From positions 345,666 through 409,665 of the forward strand of contig JAHFQZ010000003.1 of NCBI GenBank assembly GCA_023259055.1: 64,000 bases of DNA, read 5' to 3'. The notes beneath the pieces are model-generated. The model searched no databases. It was not told the DNA's origin and saw nothing but the letters and a program-made list of their open reading frames with translations. This stretch comes from Nitrosomonadales bacterium. Its GTDB lineage: Bacteria > Pseudomonadota > Gammaproteobacteria > Burkholderiales > Gallionellaceae. A program made the translations under genes and the position numbers. The first letter of the stretch is position 1. Each line of letters starts with the position of its first letter. Of the stretch, positions 1-9,976 are shown piece by piece.

Positions 1-340
1 TGCCCAGGTCGAGGCCTGCATCGACGCATGCCTTGCGGACTTCATCGGCAAAACCGATATTGAGCATGCTGTTCACCAGGCTGCGGCCGATGAGAAATTC
101 CATGGAGAGGTAGTACACTCGTTTGGCATCGTTGATGTAGTAACGGCGCATCGTTTCCATCCAGCGTTCGATCAGGTGTTCTCGGACGACATGGGCGAGC
201 GTGAAGAACCAGTCGCGGTCAGTGGCTGTGATGGGGTCTTTGCCAACGGAAAAAATCAGGTGTCTGGTAAGGGACTTTGTAACCGAATCCAGATGGGTAT
301 CGAGTGGTGCGTGCTGGGGAATTTTCGACGCTGGCGACAT
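1..340 (-). CDS. glgP: Glycogen/maltodextrin phosphorylase, N-terminal part (cut by window edge)
   Basis: Only the first 113 codons are present; the gene runs off the left edge. The product is a GT35 phosphorylase that releases glucose-1-phosphate from storage glucan in the cytoplasm. The stretch reading VYYLSMEFLIGRSLVNSMLN (about residues 76-95) is the classic E. coli-type GlgP N-terminal signature, preceded by a conserved WFFTLAHVVREHLIERW block. ATG at 340 follows AGAGGAGAAAGTGAC, a strong ribosome-binding site. The gene is divergent from gnd across a 198-base gap. It belongs to a different subfamily from the phosphorylase at 9977-12535, so the genome carries two. The family call is secure; the rest of the protein cannot be checked. 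Confidence 0.93.
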   Translation of the reverse strand, partial: MSPASKIPQHAPLDTHLDSVTKSLTRHLIFSVGKDPITATDRDWFFTLAHVVREHLIERWMETMRRYYINDAKRVYYLSMEFLIGRSLVNSMLNIGFADEVRKACVDAGLDLG

Positions 341-403
341 GTCACTTTCTCCTCTGTGAACAAGTGGAATCGGCTACTGCGAGTGCATTACCCATCGTTG
401 CCT

Positions 404-431
404 ATTGTGTTCGCAAGTTAAGGCATATAAT
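404..431 (+). promoter_or_regulatory. Possible sigma-70 promoter for gnd-zwf
   Basis: A perfect TATAAT lies at 426-431 with a TTGTGT-like -35 at 404-409 (spacing 16). It points toward gnd, in the glgP/gnd divergent gap. The 5' leader would be about 100 bases. Sequence match only. Confidence 0.35.
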
Positions 432-500
432 TTGTGCGGCAATTTGCAAATGTTGGCAATGGCACAATTCTACAACCGGAATGGGACAGCTGTGTAAATC

Positions 501-530
501 AATTGTTTTTCGGGTTAATTGTTTTCGGGG
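501..530 (+). repeat. Tandem 16-base direct repeat upstream of gnd
   Basis: AATTGTTTTTCGGG (501-514) and AATTGTTTTCGGGG (517-530) are near-identical units separated by two bases. The second copy supplies the GGGG of the gnd ribosome-binding site. It could be a regulator site or a slippage duplication. Confidence 0.6.
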
Positions 531-538
531 AGAATTTT

Positions 539-1459
539 ATGCGAATGGCGATGATCGGGCTGGGCAAAATGGGCGGCAACATGGTGCGCAGGTTGCGCCG
601 CAGTGGTGTCGAGGTAGTGGGTTATGACCGCGCGGCTGAGGCCGTTGCGCAGCTTGCCACCGAAGAGGGAATGGTTGCCGCCTCATCGGTTGCCGACGCG
701 GTGGCGAAATTATCCAGCCCGCGCGTGGTGTGGCTGATGCTGCCGAGCGGTGAGCCTACCGAACAGCAAATTCGCGCTCTTGTGCCGTTGCTTGCCAAGG
801 GCGACATCATCGTGGACGGCGGAAATTCGAATTACCACGACAGCCAGCGGCGCGGCGCATGGCTGGCGGAGCAGGGCATCGGCCTCATGGATTCCGGCAC
901 ATCCGGCGGAATCTGGGGGCTGGAGAATGGTTATTGCCTGATGGTCGGTGCGACCGACGAAGTGGCAAAAACGATGACACCCATCCTGCAAGCTTTGGCT
1001 CCCGCAAAGGATCGCGGCTGGGCGCATGTCGGGCCGGTCGGCGCCGGACACTTCACCAAGATGATCCACAACGGCATCGAGTACGGCATGATGCAGTCGT
1101 TTGCCGAAGGGCTGGAACTGCTGCGCGGCAAGAAGGAATTTGCGCTCGACCTGGCGCAGATCACCGAATTGTGGCGGCACGGTTCAGTGGTGCGCAGTTG
1201 GCTGCTCGACCTCACTGCGGAAGCGCTTAAGCATGACCAGAATTTGTCGACAGTGGCGCCTTATGTGCCGGATTCCGGCGAAGGGCGCTGGACGGTAGTG
1301 GAGGCAATTGATCAGGGTGTGGCAGCACCGGTGCTGACACTTGCATTGCAGATGCGCTTTACCAGCCAGAACGAAACCGGTTATGGGTATCGCCTGTTAT
1401 CCACGATGCGCAATGCGTTTGGCGGTCATGCCGTCAAAAAATCGGTGGGCGACAAATGA
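539..1459 (+). CDS. gnd: 6-phosphogluconate dehydrogenase, decarboxylating (short NAD-type)
   Basis: Converts 6-phosphogluconate to ribulose-5-phosphate and CO2, the last oxidative pentose phosphate step. The 306-residue length fits the short GndA/YqeC-like class, not the roughly 470-residue E. coli class. A Rossmann motif [10 protein letters not shown] is at about residues 6-15, and the substrate/catalytic block [14 protein letters not shown] at about 170-183. Strand beta-2 ends in YDR with Asp30, which in dinucleotide-binding folds favours NAD+ over NADP+ (inference). ATG at 539 follows GGGGAGAA; the frame is open further upstream but has no good ribosome-binding site there. It overlaps zwf by ATGA, so the two are translationally coupled. 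Confidence 0.95.
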   Translation: MRMAMIGLGKMGGNMVRRLRRSGVEVVGYDRAAEAVAQLATEEGMVAASSVADAVAKLSSPRVVWLMLPSGEPTEQQIRALVPLLAKGDIIVDGGNSNYHDSQRRGAWLAEQGIGLMDSGTSGGIWGLENGYCLMVGATDEVAKTMTPILQALAPAKDRGWAHVGPVGAGHFTKMIHNGIEYGMMQSFAEGLELLRGKKEFALDLAQITELWRHGSVVRSWLLDLTAEALKHDQNLSTVAPYVPDSGEGRWTVVEAIDQGVAAPVLTLALQMRFTSQNETGYGYRLLSTMRNAFGGHAVKKSVGDK

Positions 1460-2961
1460 CGACGATGGAGCCTTGCACGATAGTAATCCTGGGTGCGGGC
1501 GGCGACCTGGCGCGCCGCAAGCTGATCCCGGCATTGTTCCGGCTGGAGCTGTTCAAGCGCTTGCCGGACAACATGGCGATACTGTGTTGTGGCCGGAAGC
1601 CAATGACTAATGAGCAATGGGCGGCCGAGGTGTTGGGCATGCTGAGTGAAAAGCACAAGCCGGAGGTATTAGAACATACCTTTGCCCAATTCAAAGCACG
1701 CTTGCAATACCATGCCAATCCGCCTGACGATGCTGAGTCCTACCAGCGCCTGCAGAAGACGCTCGATAACAATCCGCAACTACCGCCGAATATCGTTTTT
1801 TACATGTCGGTGCGTCCGGCGGAGTTTCTTCCCATCATCGAAAAGTTGGGTGAAGTCGGGTTGCTTCAGGAAAAGAACGGTTGGCGCCGTGTCGTGATCG
1901 AGAAGCCTTTTGGTTACGATTTGCTCAGTGCGCAAACGCTGCAACAAAGCCTGTACCGGCATTTAAACGAGCCGCAGATCTATCGCATCGACCACTACCT
2001 TGGCAAAGGCACCGTGCAGAACGTGATGGTGTTTCGCTTTGCGAACATCCTGCTGGAACCTATCTGGAACCGGCACTACATCGACCACGTGCAGATCACG
2101 CATTCCGAGACATTGGGGATCGAAGGCCGTGCCGGTTATTTCGAAGGAGCGGGCGCGCTGCGCGATATGCTGCAAAGCCACTTGATGCAACTGCTTGCGC
2201 TCGTGGCGATGGAGCCGCCGCTGTCGATGTCGGCCGTACACTTGCGCGACGAGAAAGTGAAAGCGCTAAAAGCGATCCGGCCCATCACGCAGAACTCGGT
2301 GCATGCCCATGCCTTCCGCGGGCAGTACGCCGGCGGCGTGGTGAATGGCAATCCCGTGCCCGGGTATCTGGAAGAGAAGGGCGTAGCGGCGGACAGCGTG
2401 ACCGAAACCTATGCCGCGCTGAAACTGTTTATCGACAACTGGCGCTGGGCGGGCGTGCCGTTTTACCTGCGTACCGGCAAACGCATTGCCGAGAACAGTT
2501 CGGCGATTTGTATCCGCTTCAAAAATCCGCCGCAGGACCTGCTCAAGCACGCCCGCCTCGGTAGCCAGCATCCCAACTGGGTCATGCTGGGCATACAGCC
2601 CAACGATTGCCTGAAAATGGAGATGCAGGTCAAAGTGCCGGGACTCGACTTGCATACGCGCACCATCAGCCTCGATGCCTCCTATCACCAGAAAGGTGAA
2701 GAAAGCTATGACGCTTATGAAGGACTGCTCCTGGACGTGATGCTGGGCGACCAATCGCTGTTCCTGCGCATCGATGAAGTTGAGGCCGCCTGGCGCGTGG
2801 TTGACCCTATCCTCAAGGTATGGGCGATGGAGCGCGACTTCATCAATACTTATCCGGCGGGCAGTTGGGGTCCGCGCGGCACTTACCGGCTGTTCGACCG
2901 CGAGGACCAGTTCTGGCGTCATTCATTGAATCTGGATGGAGCCAATCTGGAAGCTTATTGA
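1456..2961 (+). CDS. zwf: Glucose-6-phosphate 1-dehydrogenase
   Basis: Oxidises glucose-6-phosphate to 6-phosphogluconolactone and is the entry to the oxidative pentose phosphate route. It has 501 residues, normal for the family. The N-terminal nucleotide motif reads [11 protein letters not shown] (residues 13-23; most family members have GASGDLA). The active-site signature RIDHYLGKG lies at about residues 177-185 with the catalytic His. The first ATG overlaps the gnd stop; a second Met follows three codons later. Together with pgl at 9150 the pathway is complete in the window, though split into two operons. Confidence 0.97.
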   Translation: MTTMEPCTIVILGAGGDLARRKLIPALFRLELFKRLPDNMAILCCGRKPMTNEQWAAEVLGMLSEKHKPEVLEHTFAQFKARLQYHANPPDDAESYQRLQKTLDNNPQLPPNIVFYMSVRPAEFLPIIEKLGEVGLLQEKNGWRRVVIEKPFGYDLLSAQTLQQSLYRHLNEPQIYRIDHYLGKGTVQNVMVFRFANILLEPIWNRHYIDHVQITHSETLGIEGRAGYFEGAGALRDMLQSHLMQLLALVAMEPPLSMSAVHLRDEKVKALKAIRPITQNSVHAHAFRGQYAGGVVNGNPVPGYLEEKGVAADSVTETYAALKLFIDNWRWAGVPFYLRTGKRIAENSSAICIRFKNPPQDLLKHARLGSQHPNWVMLGIQPNDCLKMEMQVKVPGLDLHTRTISLDASYHQKGEESYDAYEGLLLDVMLGDQSLFLRIDEVEAAWRVVDPILKVWAMERDFINTYPAGSWGPRGTYRLFDREDQFWRHSLNLDGANLEAY

Positions 2962-3063
2962 GAACGGCAGTTGTCGGGTTGGTGAAACTATACGTCGGTT
3001 TGCGGTGTATATGAGATATTCAGAATAAGAGCATGCCCGACATTTTTTCTGATTAAAACGAAG

Positions 3064-4935
3064 TCAAATTTCAATTTTCGTTCCCATTTCAATAACGCGG
3101 TTGACGGGAATCTTGAAGTAGTCTGCTGCGTTCATGGCATTCTTGGATAACGACAGAAACAACTGCTCGCGCCATTTCATCATTCCGGGATTTGGGCTGG
3201 AAACCAGCAGTGCACGGGAAATGAAGAATGAGGTGGACATCATGTCGAAGGGTAATCCCTGTTCAGCGCACTGCTCCAGGGCAACCGGAATATCGGGCGT
3301 ATCCATAAAGCCATAAAAAACTCGCACCCAATAAAAGTTCTTGCCCATATCTTTAATCAAAAATCTATTACCCTTTGTGACATAAGGCCTATCTTCGACC
3401 ACTACCGTCAGCAATATGTTGCGTTCATGCAGCACGTGATTGTGTTTAAGGTTATGCAACATGGCCGACGGTGCGCCCTCGCTGGTGGGGGTCAGGAATA
3501 CTGCGGTGCCTTCTACCCTCGGCATATCATCAATGCCGTCAATAATTGTTTGCATGGGGACAAGTAACCGCGCAATCTCGGCGAACAGCAACTCCCTTCC
3601 CCGTTTCCATGTGGTCAGCACGGCGAAAGACAAGGCTGCAATACCAAGAGGAAACCAGCCGCCTTGCGGAATCTTGATGGCGTTGGCGGCAAAGTAGGTC
3701 ATGTCCACGGCTAACAAAACGGTGATTAAAGGTATGGCTATAACCAATGGCCAACGCCATAGCATCACAATGACGAAGGCTATCAGCATGGTGGTTATTG
3801 TCATGGTGCCGGTGACGGCAATACCATAAGCCGCTGCCAGGTTGCTGGAACTATGGAAGGTAAAAACGAGAAAGACTACCGCCAGATACAGCGTCCAATT
3901 GGTAAAGGGCACATAAATTTGACCCTGTGCCTGGTCGGAGGTCTGGCGAATTTCCATGCGCGGCAGAAAGCCCATTTGCACGGATTGATTGGCTATCGAG
4001 AATGCGCCAGAGATAACTGCTTGTGAAGCAATGACCGTTGCCGCAGTGGCCAGCAATACCATCGGTACCAGTGCCCAAGCGGGGGCAAGCAGATAGAACG
4101 GATTTTCAATGGATTGCGGATGCTGTAGCAGCAACGCCCCCTGACCAAAGTAATTCAACACCAGCGCGGGTAGCACGAAAGAGAACCAGCCGAAGCGGAT
4201 CGGGTATTTCCCGAAATGTCCCATATCGGCATACAGTGCTTCTCCGCCAGTTATGGCAAGGACGATGGAGCCAAGTGCCAGAAATGCTATCCACGGGTCT
4301 GCGCTCAAAAAAAGGAACGCATGGATGGGATTCAGTGCCCACAACACCTGTGGGCTTTGCGCGATGGAGATGGCGCCCAATACAGCCAGGCAACCAAACC
4401 AGAAAATCATGATCGGGCCGAAAGCTGCGCCTACTGCACCAGTGCCGTGTTTCTGGATGAAAAACAATCCGGTCAAGACGATGATGGTGATGGGCAGAAT
4501 ATAACTGCTGAACTGATGCGAAACCACATCCAGCCCCTCGACTGCCGACAGCACCGAGATCGCCGGAGTGATCATGCTGTCGCCATAAAACAGCGCGGCG
4601 GCAAACACACCGAGCGTGGTGACGAACCACTTCATCTTGGGGCGTTGCGCAGTAAGTTCGTTTACTAACGCCAGCAATGCCAGCGATCCGCCCTCGCCAT
4701 GGTTGTCCGCGCGCATGATGATGACCACATATTTGAGTGTTACCAGCAGCATGATGGTCCAGAACATCACGGACAGCACACCGAGGATATTGGCTTCTAT
4801 GACGGGCAGGGGATGGTGTCCGGCGAAAGTTTCCTTGAGGGCGTACAGCGGACTGGTACCAATGTCGCCAAAAACCACCCCAATTGCGCCAAGCACGAGT
4901 GTGGGTAATTTTTGTTTCGTTTCTATATTACTCAT
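3064..4935 (-). CDS. kup: Kup-family potassium uptake transporter
   Basis: A proton-coupled K+ uptake permease of the inner membrane. From ATG at 4935 it has 623 residues, matching E. coli Kup (622). The signature [17 protein letters not shown] is at residues 20-36, followed by about twelve hydrophobic segments and a hydrophilic C-terminal domain. An upstream in-frame Met at 4971 lacks a ribosome-binding site and would add twelve non-conserved residues. AAGAAG sits about nine bases before 4935. It converges with zwf, and the 102-base gap has no compact terminator. Confidence 0.95.
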   Translation of the reverse strand: MSNIETKQKLPTLVLGAIGVVFGDIGTSPLYALKETFAGHHPLPVIEANILGVLSVMFWTIMLLVTLKYVVIIMRADNHGEGGSLALLALVNELTAQRPKMKWFVTTLGVFAAALFYGDSMITPAISVLSAVEGLDVVSHQFSSYILPITIIVLTGLFFIQKHGTGAVGAAFGPIMIFWFGCLAVLGAISIAQSPQVLWALNPIHAFLFLSADPWIAFLALGSIVLAITGGEALYADMGHFGKYPIRFGWFSFVLPALVLNYFGQGALLLQHPQSIENPFYLLAPAWALVPMVLLATAATVIASQAVISGAFSIANQSVQMGFLPRMEIRQTSDQAQGQIYVPFTNWTLYLAVVFLVFTFHSSSNLAAAYGIAVTGTMTITTMLIAFVIVMLWRWPLVIAIPLITVLLAVDMTYFAANAIKIPQGGWFPLGIAALSFAVLTTWKRGRELLFAEIARLLVPMQTIIDGIDDMPRVEGTAVFLTPTSEGAPSAMLHNLKHNHVLHERNILLTVVVEDRPYVTKGNRFLIKDMGKNFYWVRVFYGFMDTPDIPVALEQCAEQGLPFDMMSTSFFISRALLVSSPNPGMMKWREQLFLSLSKNAMNAADYFKIPVNRVIEMGTKIEI

Positions 4936-5083
4936 TTGGCTGGGCTTCTTTTGATAAGAATGCGGCAGCACTCTACGCTCGCATTTTGCTCAGGGCAAGT
5001 ATGAACTTGTGAATATCTGTTTTTCATACAGTTGCATGCAGCCAGCACGCCCGCAATCAGCACCGGTAGTGCGGCGTGGATTA

Positions 5084-6112
5084 CTAATTCACGGGGAGGT
5101 GGGTTCTGTTTTGAATCGCGTGTAGCGACAGCGAGGCCAGTTGCCGTTGCGTGTGCTCGTAGCCGATGGCAATGATTTCCTCAGCGCGGCCGAATTCCAG
5201 GAAACGGATGTGCCCCAGGAGCGGTTGGATGATCACATCGGGTTGATCCAGCCGCAGGCGGGCTTGGGTAATGCGGGTTTCCATGATGTTGATCGAGGCC
5301 AGCAACACTTCGAAGATGTTGGGCAGCGGCTCCGTTGAAAGCCATTTCCTGAATTGCGCCGAGGCAGGATATTCCCCGGCTAGCAGTTTCTGCTTGATGT
5401 CCTTCATCGACAGGAGATAGTTGCCCACCCAGCGCGAGAACATGCCGGATGAGATGTCTTCTGCGCTGCTTGATTTTCCTGTATTCAGCAGCGGTTTCAT
5501 GTTCTTTCCTGCAATGATCTCGTGGTTGAGATCGACAGCGATCACGATATCGGCGCCCATGGCGCGAGCTACGCTCACCGGCACCGGATTGGAGAGGCCG
5601 CCGTCCACCAGGATGCGTCCGTTACTGCGCACCGGCGTGAAGATGCCGGGTACCGAAATGCTGGCGCGCACTGCCTCGATCAAGTCCCCGCTACGGATGA
5701 CGATCTCCTCGCCGCTGACGATGTCCGTCGCCACTGCTGCAAAGGGTTTCGGCAACGTTTCGATGGTTTCGGCAGGGACATGTGCGCGCACCAGTTGGCT
5801 GATCTTGGCGCCATCGAGCAAGCCGGACTTGGGCAGCACGACGTCGAAGAAGGAAGCCGTTTTTTTCCAGTCGAAGGTCAGAAAGGTGGTTTCCAGCTCG
5901 TCCAGCTTGCCGGCGGCATAGATCGCCCCGATAAGCGCCCCCATGCTGGTGCCTGCGATGAAGTCCACCTCGATACCAGCGTCCTCGATGGCCCGGATTA
6001 CGCCCAGGTGTGCGAGCCCACGCGCAGAACCGCTGCCCAGCGCCAGACCGATTTTGGGGCGGCGACCGGGGTTGCTGTCGATTGAATTCTTAGTCATCAC
6101 AGTATTATCCAT
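5084..6112 (-). CDS. Patatin-like phospholipase/esterase (RssA family)
   Basis: A predicted serine hydrolase with the patatin fold, 342 residues. The oxyanion loop GSGSARGLAH is at about 26-35, the nucleophile elbow GTSMG at 55-59 (Ser57), and the catalytic Asp in LVDGGL at about 170, so both halves of the Ser-Asp dyad are intact. The N-terminus has no signal peptide, so it is probably cytoplasmic or peripheral at the membrane. It resembles E. coli RssA/YchK in the core, with a longer C-terminal helical tail. ATG at 6112 follows AAAGG. Substrate unknown. It may share a transcript with the metallophosphoesterase upstream (90-base gap). Confidence 0.88.
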   Translation of the reverse strand: MDNTVMTKNSIDSNPGRRPKIGLALGSGSARGLAHLGVIRAIEDAGIEVDFIAGTSMGALIGAIYAAGKLDELETTFLTFDWKKTASFFDVVLPKSGLLDGAKISQLVRAHVPAETIETLPKPFAAVATDIVSGEEIVIRSGDLIEAVRASISVPGIFTPVRSNGRILVDGGLSNPVPVSVARAMGADIVIAVDLNHEIIAGKNMKPLLNTGKSSSAEDISSGMFSRWVGNYLLSMKDIKQKLLAGEYPASAQFRKWLSTEPLPNIFEVLLASINIMETRITQARLRLDQPDVIIQPLLGHIRFLEFGRAEEIIAIGYEHTQRQLASLSLHAIQNRTHLPVN

Positions 6113-6202
6113 TACTGCCTTTCACCAGTGTTGGCATTCGGATGAGCTGAATGCAAATGCTGTCTGTCGACCAACCTCACAGCAGGAACCTGCGGAATGT
6201 GA

Positions 6203-7309
6203 TTATTTATTCTCGCTCTCGACTGTGATCAACGTAATCTCGGGCGCTGCAAAAATGCGTATGGGCGGCCCCCAGGTGCCGGTGCCACGACTGACATACA
6301 ACCAGCGCCCGTCAGCAAGTCGGGTGAGGCCGGTGCGCACACCATAAACCAGTCGCGTTAATAGGCCAAACGGAAATATCTGTCCGCCATGAATATGGCC
6401 GGAGAGCTGCAAGTCGAACGGAGTTTCACTGTCGACCACAGGCTGGTGTTTAAGTAGAACGATGAAGTTGTCCTTTGATACTGAAGAAAGAGCCTTTTTT
6501 GTATCCACCCTTGCTTCATGTCCAAGCGTCCCTGCGGTTGAATCATCAATCCCCACAAAAACAATTCCCGCTGCTACTGCTGACTCCCCACGCAGCACAG
6601 TAAAGCCCGCACGGCGAAGAAAGCGTAGGGAGTTTTCCAGCCCTGCATAGAATTCGTGATTGCCGATGACGGCATACGCCCCTTTGGTGGATTGTAAAGA
6701 GTGGAATTGCTTGGCCAGTGCATCAAGGTCGTCCCCTTGCCCATCAACAATGTCTCCGGTCGCCACGACAATGTCTGGTTGAATTTCTTGCAGCCTGGTC
6801 ATGATGCGTTCAATAAATTCGTTACCCAGCATCATGCCGAGGTGCAGGTCGGAAATCTGCGCAATGGTCACTCGTCCTGAAGCGAGCTTGGATGAGGTGA
6901 TTTTTATTTCCTCAATCTGTATCTGCCGGGCCTCGACCAAACCATAACCCAGCATCTCAAGCGCGAGCAGGCCAACGGTCAGTACCGCCATCGTTTCATT
7001 CAGGAACCACTTGAATCCCATCAGTGTCGCCAGTGCATGGCCTAAGTCGTATATCAGGGCGATGGAACAAAACAGGAACAGGAATCCCATCCAGATATAA
7101 GTCACCCAGAATGCAACGACGGTTGCGCCATGCCAGCTTTGCTTTTCCATGAACCAGATAATCAGCGGCGAGAGGGTCATGACAAGCCCCCCAAGAGCCA
7201 GTGCCAAACCCAGCCCCAATGAGTGCGAAAAAACCAGCCACACCTTGCTGAGCGCATAAAAATGCATGGTTCCGTAAACCAAGAGCGCCACGCTCAGGAA
7301 GGCTAGCAT
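6203..7309 (-). CDS. Membrane-anchored calcineurin-like metallophosphoesterase
   Basis: 368 residues. The first roughly 125 form about four or five hydrophobic segments; the rest is a metallophosphoesterase domain. Metal-ligand motifs are complete and in order: QISDLHLG (about 150), TGDIVDG (about 184), GNHEFY (about 215), KHQP, and SGHIHGGQ (about 302). This layout matches the YkuE/YaeI-like phosphodiesterase group, for which lipid or cell-wall phosphoester substrates are proposed; the substrate here is unknown. ATG at 7309 has an excellent GAGGGG site. A longer frame would run into the upstream nitroreductase gene, which ends at 7326. Confidence 0.9.
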   Translation of the reverse strand: MLAFLSVALLVYGTMHFYALSKVWLVFSHSLGLGLALALGGLVMTLSPLIIWFMEKQSWHGATVVAFWVTYIWMGFLFLFCSIALIYDLGHALATLMGFKWFLNETMAVLTVGLLALEMLGYGLVEARQIQIEEIKITSSKLASGRVTIAQISDLHLGMMLGNEFIERIMTRLQEIQPDIVVATGDIVDGQGDDLDALAKQFHSLQSTKGAYAVIGNHEFYAGLENSLRFLRRAGFTVLRGESAVAAGIVFVGIDDSTAGTLGHEARVDTKKALSSVSKDNFIVLLKHQPVVDSETPFDLQLSGHIHGGQIFPFGLLTRLVYGVRTGLTRLADGRWLYVSRGTGTWGPPIRIFAAPEITLITVESENK

Positions 7310-7325
7310 TCCATACCCCTCGTAT

Positions 7326-7925
7326 TCATTTCTTCCAGGAAAGGATGAGCGGTTCTTTTCGCGCGGAGGCCGGGGTGTCGCCGCTGGGAACACCGACGAT
7401 GATCGGCGCGATGGCGGAGTATTCGTTAGGGATACCGAGTTCCGTTTTTACCTTGTGAATATTAATGGCGGCAACTGCAGAGCCGATGACGCAGCTGCCC
7501 AGCCCAACGGCACTGGCAGCCAACATCAGATTTTCCGCAGCCAGCCAGCAGTCTGCGGCTACAAAAGGGCCCAACGGCTTGGCGCAGATGATGATGAGGG
7601 TATTGGCGCCATGAAAGATATTGAAATCCGGACGGGTGAAATGATCGAACGAGTGGCCGGCTCCCTGGGCATTGCGGTGGCGCACCTCTTCGACAAAAAG
7701 CGGTTTGGCCAAATCAGACAAGCGCTGCAATAGCGCCTGGTCTTGCACAACGACGAATGCCCAAGGTTCTTCGTGCATGGCCGTAGGTGCATGCACAGCG
7801 GCGTCGAGCAAGGTTTGTACGGTTGTGCTATCGAGAGGCGTTGGTGCGTAGGTGCGGACGGAATGCCGAGCATAGAGGGTTTTTAATATGCTCTTGCCGG
7901 AATGTTGCATGCTTCTTTCATTCAT
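7326..7925 (-). CDS. Nitroreductase-family flavoprotein
   Basis: 199 residues, the usual length for single-domain FMN nitroreductases. The FMN-phosphate signature RHSVRTYAPTPLD is near the N-terminus, followed by LLDAAVHAPTAMHEEPWAF, typical of the group. A second conserved block, LGSCVIGSAV, lies in the C-terminal half. Such enzymes reduce nitro compounds or quinones, or handle flavin chemistry; the real substrate cannot be read from sequence. ATG at 7925 follows AAGGAGATATCC, a near-perfect ribosome-binding site. It ends 16 bases before the metallophosphoesterase start, so the two are probably cotranscribed. Confidence 0.9.
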   Translation of the reverse strand: MNERSMQHSGKSILKTLYARHSVRTYAPTPLDSTTVQTLLDAAVHAPTAMHEEPWAFVVVQDQALLQRLSDLAKPLFVEEVRHRNAQGAGHSFDHFTRPDFNIFHGANTLIIICAKPLGPFVAADCWLAAENLMLAASAVGLGSCVIGSAVAAINIHKVKTELGIPNEYSAIAPIIVGVPSGDTPASARKEPLILSWKK

Positions 7926-8160
7926 GGATATCTCCTTCTGAAAGTTCGCGAGGGTAAGCATAATGATTAACCAAGAGCGATGCAACCAGTAGCGCGTGGC
8001 CATATGTAGAAAATGCTCGCGTGTCCGATATTTGGCGCAAAGCGTTCTTTGAATTTATGTGATCCTACTACTAACCACAGGTTCACGTTCTCTAATCTAA
8101 AGTAATTTTCCCTTTGCATTCATAAAAATCAATCACAAAAATCGGATACCATGGGCAACC

Positions 8161-9153
8161 ATGAATAAATTTCTTGCGGGCGACATCGGCGGAACCAAAA
8201 CGCTTCTTGCTGTCATAGAGGTCAGTGGCACGCAAGTACAGGTTGTGCATGAAGTCGGATACCAGAGCTGCGACTACGCCACATTCGAATTATTGCTCGG
8301 CGATTTTCTTTCCGGCATCAAAACACCTAGTCATGCTGCCCTTGGTATTGCCGGCCCGGTACAGGGAAGGGTAGCGCAAACCACCAATCTGCCTTGGCGT
8401 ATCGATGCAGACGTATTGCATCAGCAATTCGGCATTGCGCATTGCACTCTGCTTAACGACCTAGAAGCGACTGCTTATGGTTTGCCTGCATTGGACTCGG
8501 GAGATTTACTGACGTTGCAAGCCGGTGCGACGAATGCCGTCGGAAACGCCGCCGTGATTGCCGCAGGCACCGGCTTGGGCGAGGCCGGCTTGTATTGGGA
8601 CGGGCAGCACCATCAACCATTTGCGACAGAGGGCGGACATGCCAGTTTCGGTCCGGGCGATGAATTGGAAAGCGCATTCCTGAACCATCTCCAGCAACAG
8701 CATAGGCATGTCAGTTGGGAGCGCGTTGTATCCGGCATGGGGTTAGTGAGCCTGCACGAGTTTCTGCGCCTTTACCGTCATAGTGCTGCACCGCTATGGC
8801 TTGCGGAAGAATTGCAGGGCGTCGATCCAGCGGCATCCATCTCTGCTGCTGCTTTGTCCGGTCGCGATGAAATCTGCGTCGAGACGCTGGCCCGGTTCGT
8901 GCGCCTCTATGGCGCAGAAGCGGGAAATCTTGCGCTCAAGGTAATGAGCCGGGGCGGGCTGTATCTGGGCGGCGGCATCGCGCCGAAAATTCTGCCGCTG
9001 TTGCAGAATGGCGCGTTCCTCGATGCGTTCCTGAATAAAGGCCGGATGCGTCCACTGCTGGAAGCCATGCCGGTCAGGGTGATCCTGAATGACCGCGCAG
9101 CACTGTTCGGTTCGGCTTTGCGCGCCGCGCAATTAGCCAACAAGCCAACATGA
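8161..9153 (+). CDS. glk: Glucokinase
   Basis: Phosphorylates free glucose to glucose-6-phosphate with ATP. 330 residues, in line with E. coli-type Glk (PF02685). The phosphate-1 motif DIGGTKT is at residues 8-14, LNDLEATAYGL at about 99-109, the adenosine-region motif AAGTGLGEAGL at about 138-148, and GGGIAPKILPLL in the C-terminal lobe. It overlaps pgl by ATGA. Free glucose for it would come from MalQ and GH57 activity on glucan encoded further along. The ATG has only a weak upstream ribosome-binding site. Confidence 0.96.
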   Translation: MNKFLAGDIGGTKTLLAVIEVSGTQVQVVHEVGYQSCDYATFELLLGDFLSGIKTPSHAALGIAGPVQGRVAQTTNLPWRIDADVLHQQFGIAHCTLLNDLEATAYGLPALDSGDLLTLQAGATNAVGNAAVIAAGTGLGEAGLYWDGQHHQPFATEGGHASFGPGDELESAFLNHLQQQHRHVSWERVVSGMGLVSLHEFLRLYRHSAAPLWLAEELQGVDPAASISAAALSGRDEICVETLARFVRLYGAEAGNLALKVMSRGGLYLGGGIAPKILPLLQNGAFLDAFLNKGRMRPLLEAMPVRVILNDRAALFGSALRAAQLANKPT

Positions 9154-9842
9154 ATATCGCTGATTTGCCGAATGCGCAGGCCGTTTGTATCCATATCGAT
9201 CTCGATGACCTGAGTCTTGCAGTCGCCCAGCGAATCGCAGAATTAGCCGCGCAGGCAATTGCAGTGCGCGGCGTATTTCATGTTGCACTCGCCGGTGGCG
9301 AAACACCGCGCCGCTGCTACGAAAAGCTGCGTGGCCTTGCCATCGATTGGGCTCATGTCCAGGTATATTTTGGCGACGAGCGTTGCCTGCCGTCCGCCAA
9401 TGCGCAGCGCAATGACAAGATGGTTCGCGATATTTTGCTGGAACATATCGATATCCCGCTGGACAACATCCACGCTATTCCGGCTGAACTGGGCGCGCGC
9501 GAAGCGGCGACCCGGTATGCGGTCGTGCTGGAGAAGATTGCGCCGCTTGACCTGGTGCTGCTGGGTATGGGCGAGGACGGGCATACTGCCAGCCTTTTTC
9601 AGGGTAATCCGGCAACTGAAAGTGCGGCGGCAGCCGTACCGGTATTTAATGCTCCCAAACAGCCTGCCGAGCGGGTATCGATTAGCATGAGTACATTGAA
9701 TGCGGCGCGGCATAAAATATTTCTGGTGGCGGGCACGGGGAAGCATAGTGCATTGGAGCAGATGTTGAGCGGGGCATTATTGCCAGCAGCTCGTGTCGCG
9801 TCAGCCGAGTGGCATCTCGACCGCGCAGCGGTATCAGGGTGA
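9150..9842 (+). CDS. pgl: 6-phosphogluconolactonase (DevB type)
   Basis: Hydrolyses 6-phosphogluconolactone between Zwf and Gnd. 230 residues, normal for the DevB/NagB-fold lactonase. The conserved VALAGGETPRRCYEKL (about residues 46-61), VYFGDERCLP (about 72-81) and LVLLGMGEDGHTASLF (about 133-148) are all present; the last holds the phosphate-binding and catalytic His. It is translationally coupled to glk (ATGA overlap). The pairing makes a glucose-to-6-phosphogluconate feed unit that complements gnd-zwf 7 kb upstream. Confidence 0.96.
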   Translation: MNIADLPNAQAVCIHIDLDDLSLAVAQRIAELAAQAIAVRGVFHVALAGGETPRRCYEKLRGLAIDWAHVQVYFGDERCLPSANAQRNDKMVRDILLEHIDIPLDNIHAIPAELGAREAATRYAVVLEKIAPLDLVLLGMGEDGHTASLFQGNPATESAAAAVPVFNAPKQPAERVSISMSTLNAARHKIFLVAGTGKHSALEQMLSGALLPAARVASAEWHLDRAAVSG

Positions 9843-9883
9843 TTGGAAGTGATGCCCGCACAAAGCAAATAACACAGTAACAT

Positions 9884-9912
9884 TCTGGAGGGTTGTGCAG
9901 TTGCGTTATAAT
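9884..9912 (+). promoter_or_regulatory. glgP: Possible promoter for the second glucan phosphorylase
   Basis: A perfect TATAAT at 9907-9912 lies 64 bases before the chosen start. The -35 region at 9884-9889 (TCTGGA) is poor, so an activator or a different -35 would be needed. Confidence 0.35.
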
Positions 9913-9976
9913 CCGCATCTCTGAAATCCGCATTTCTGGACAAATACAATCCTGACTTTTGACTGGGTATAAGACC

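Noticed and set aside
710..1215. Long antisense frames over gnd
   Set aside because: Shadow frames: low-complexity composition, no ribosome-binding site, and the forward strand is clearly coding.
2972..3048. TGTCGGG and CCCGACA followed by six T, between convergent zwf and kup, as a terminator
   Set aside because: The loop would be 57 bases, too long for an efficient intrinsic terminator.
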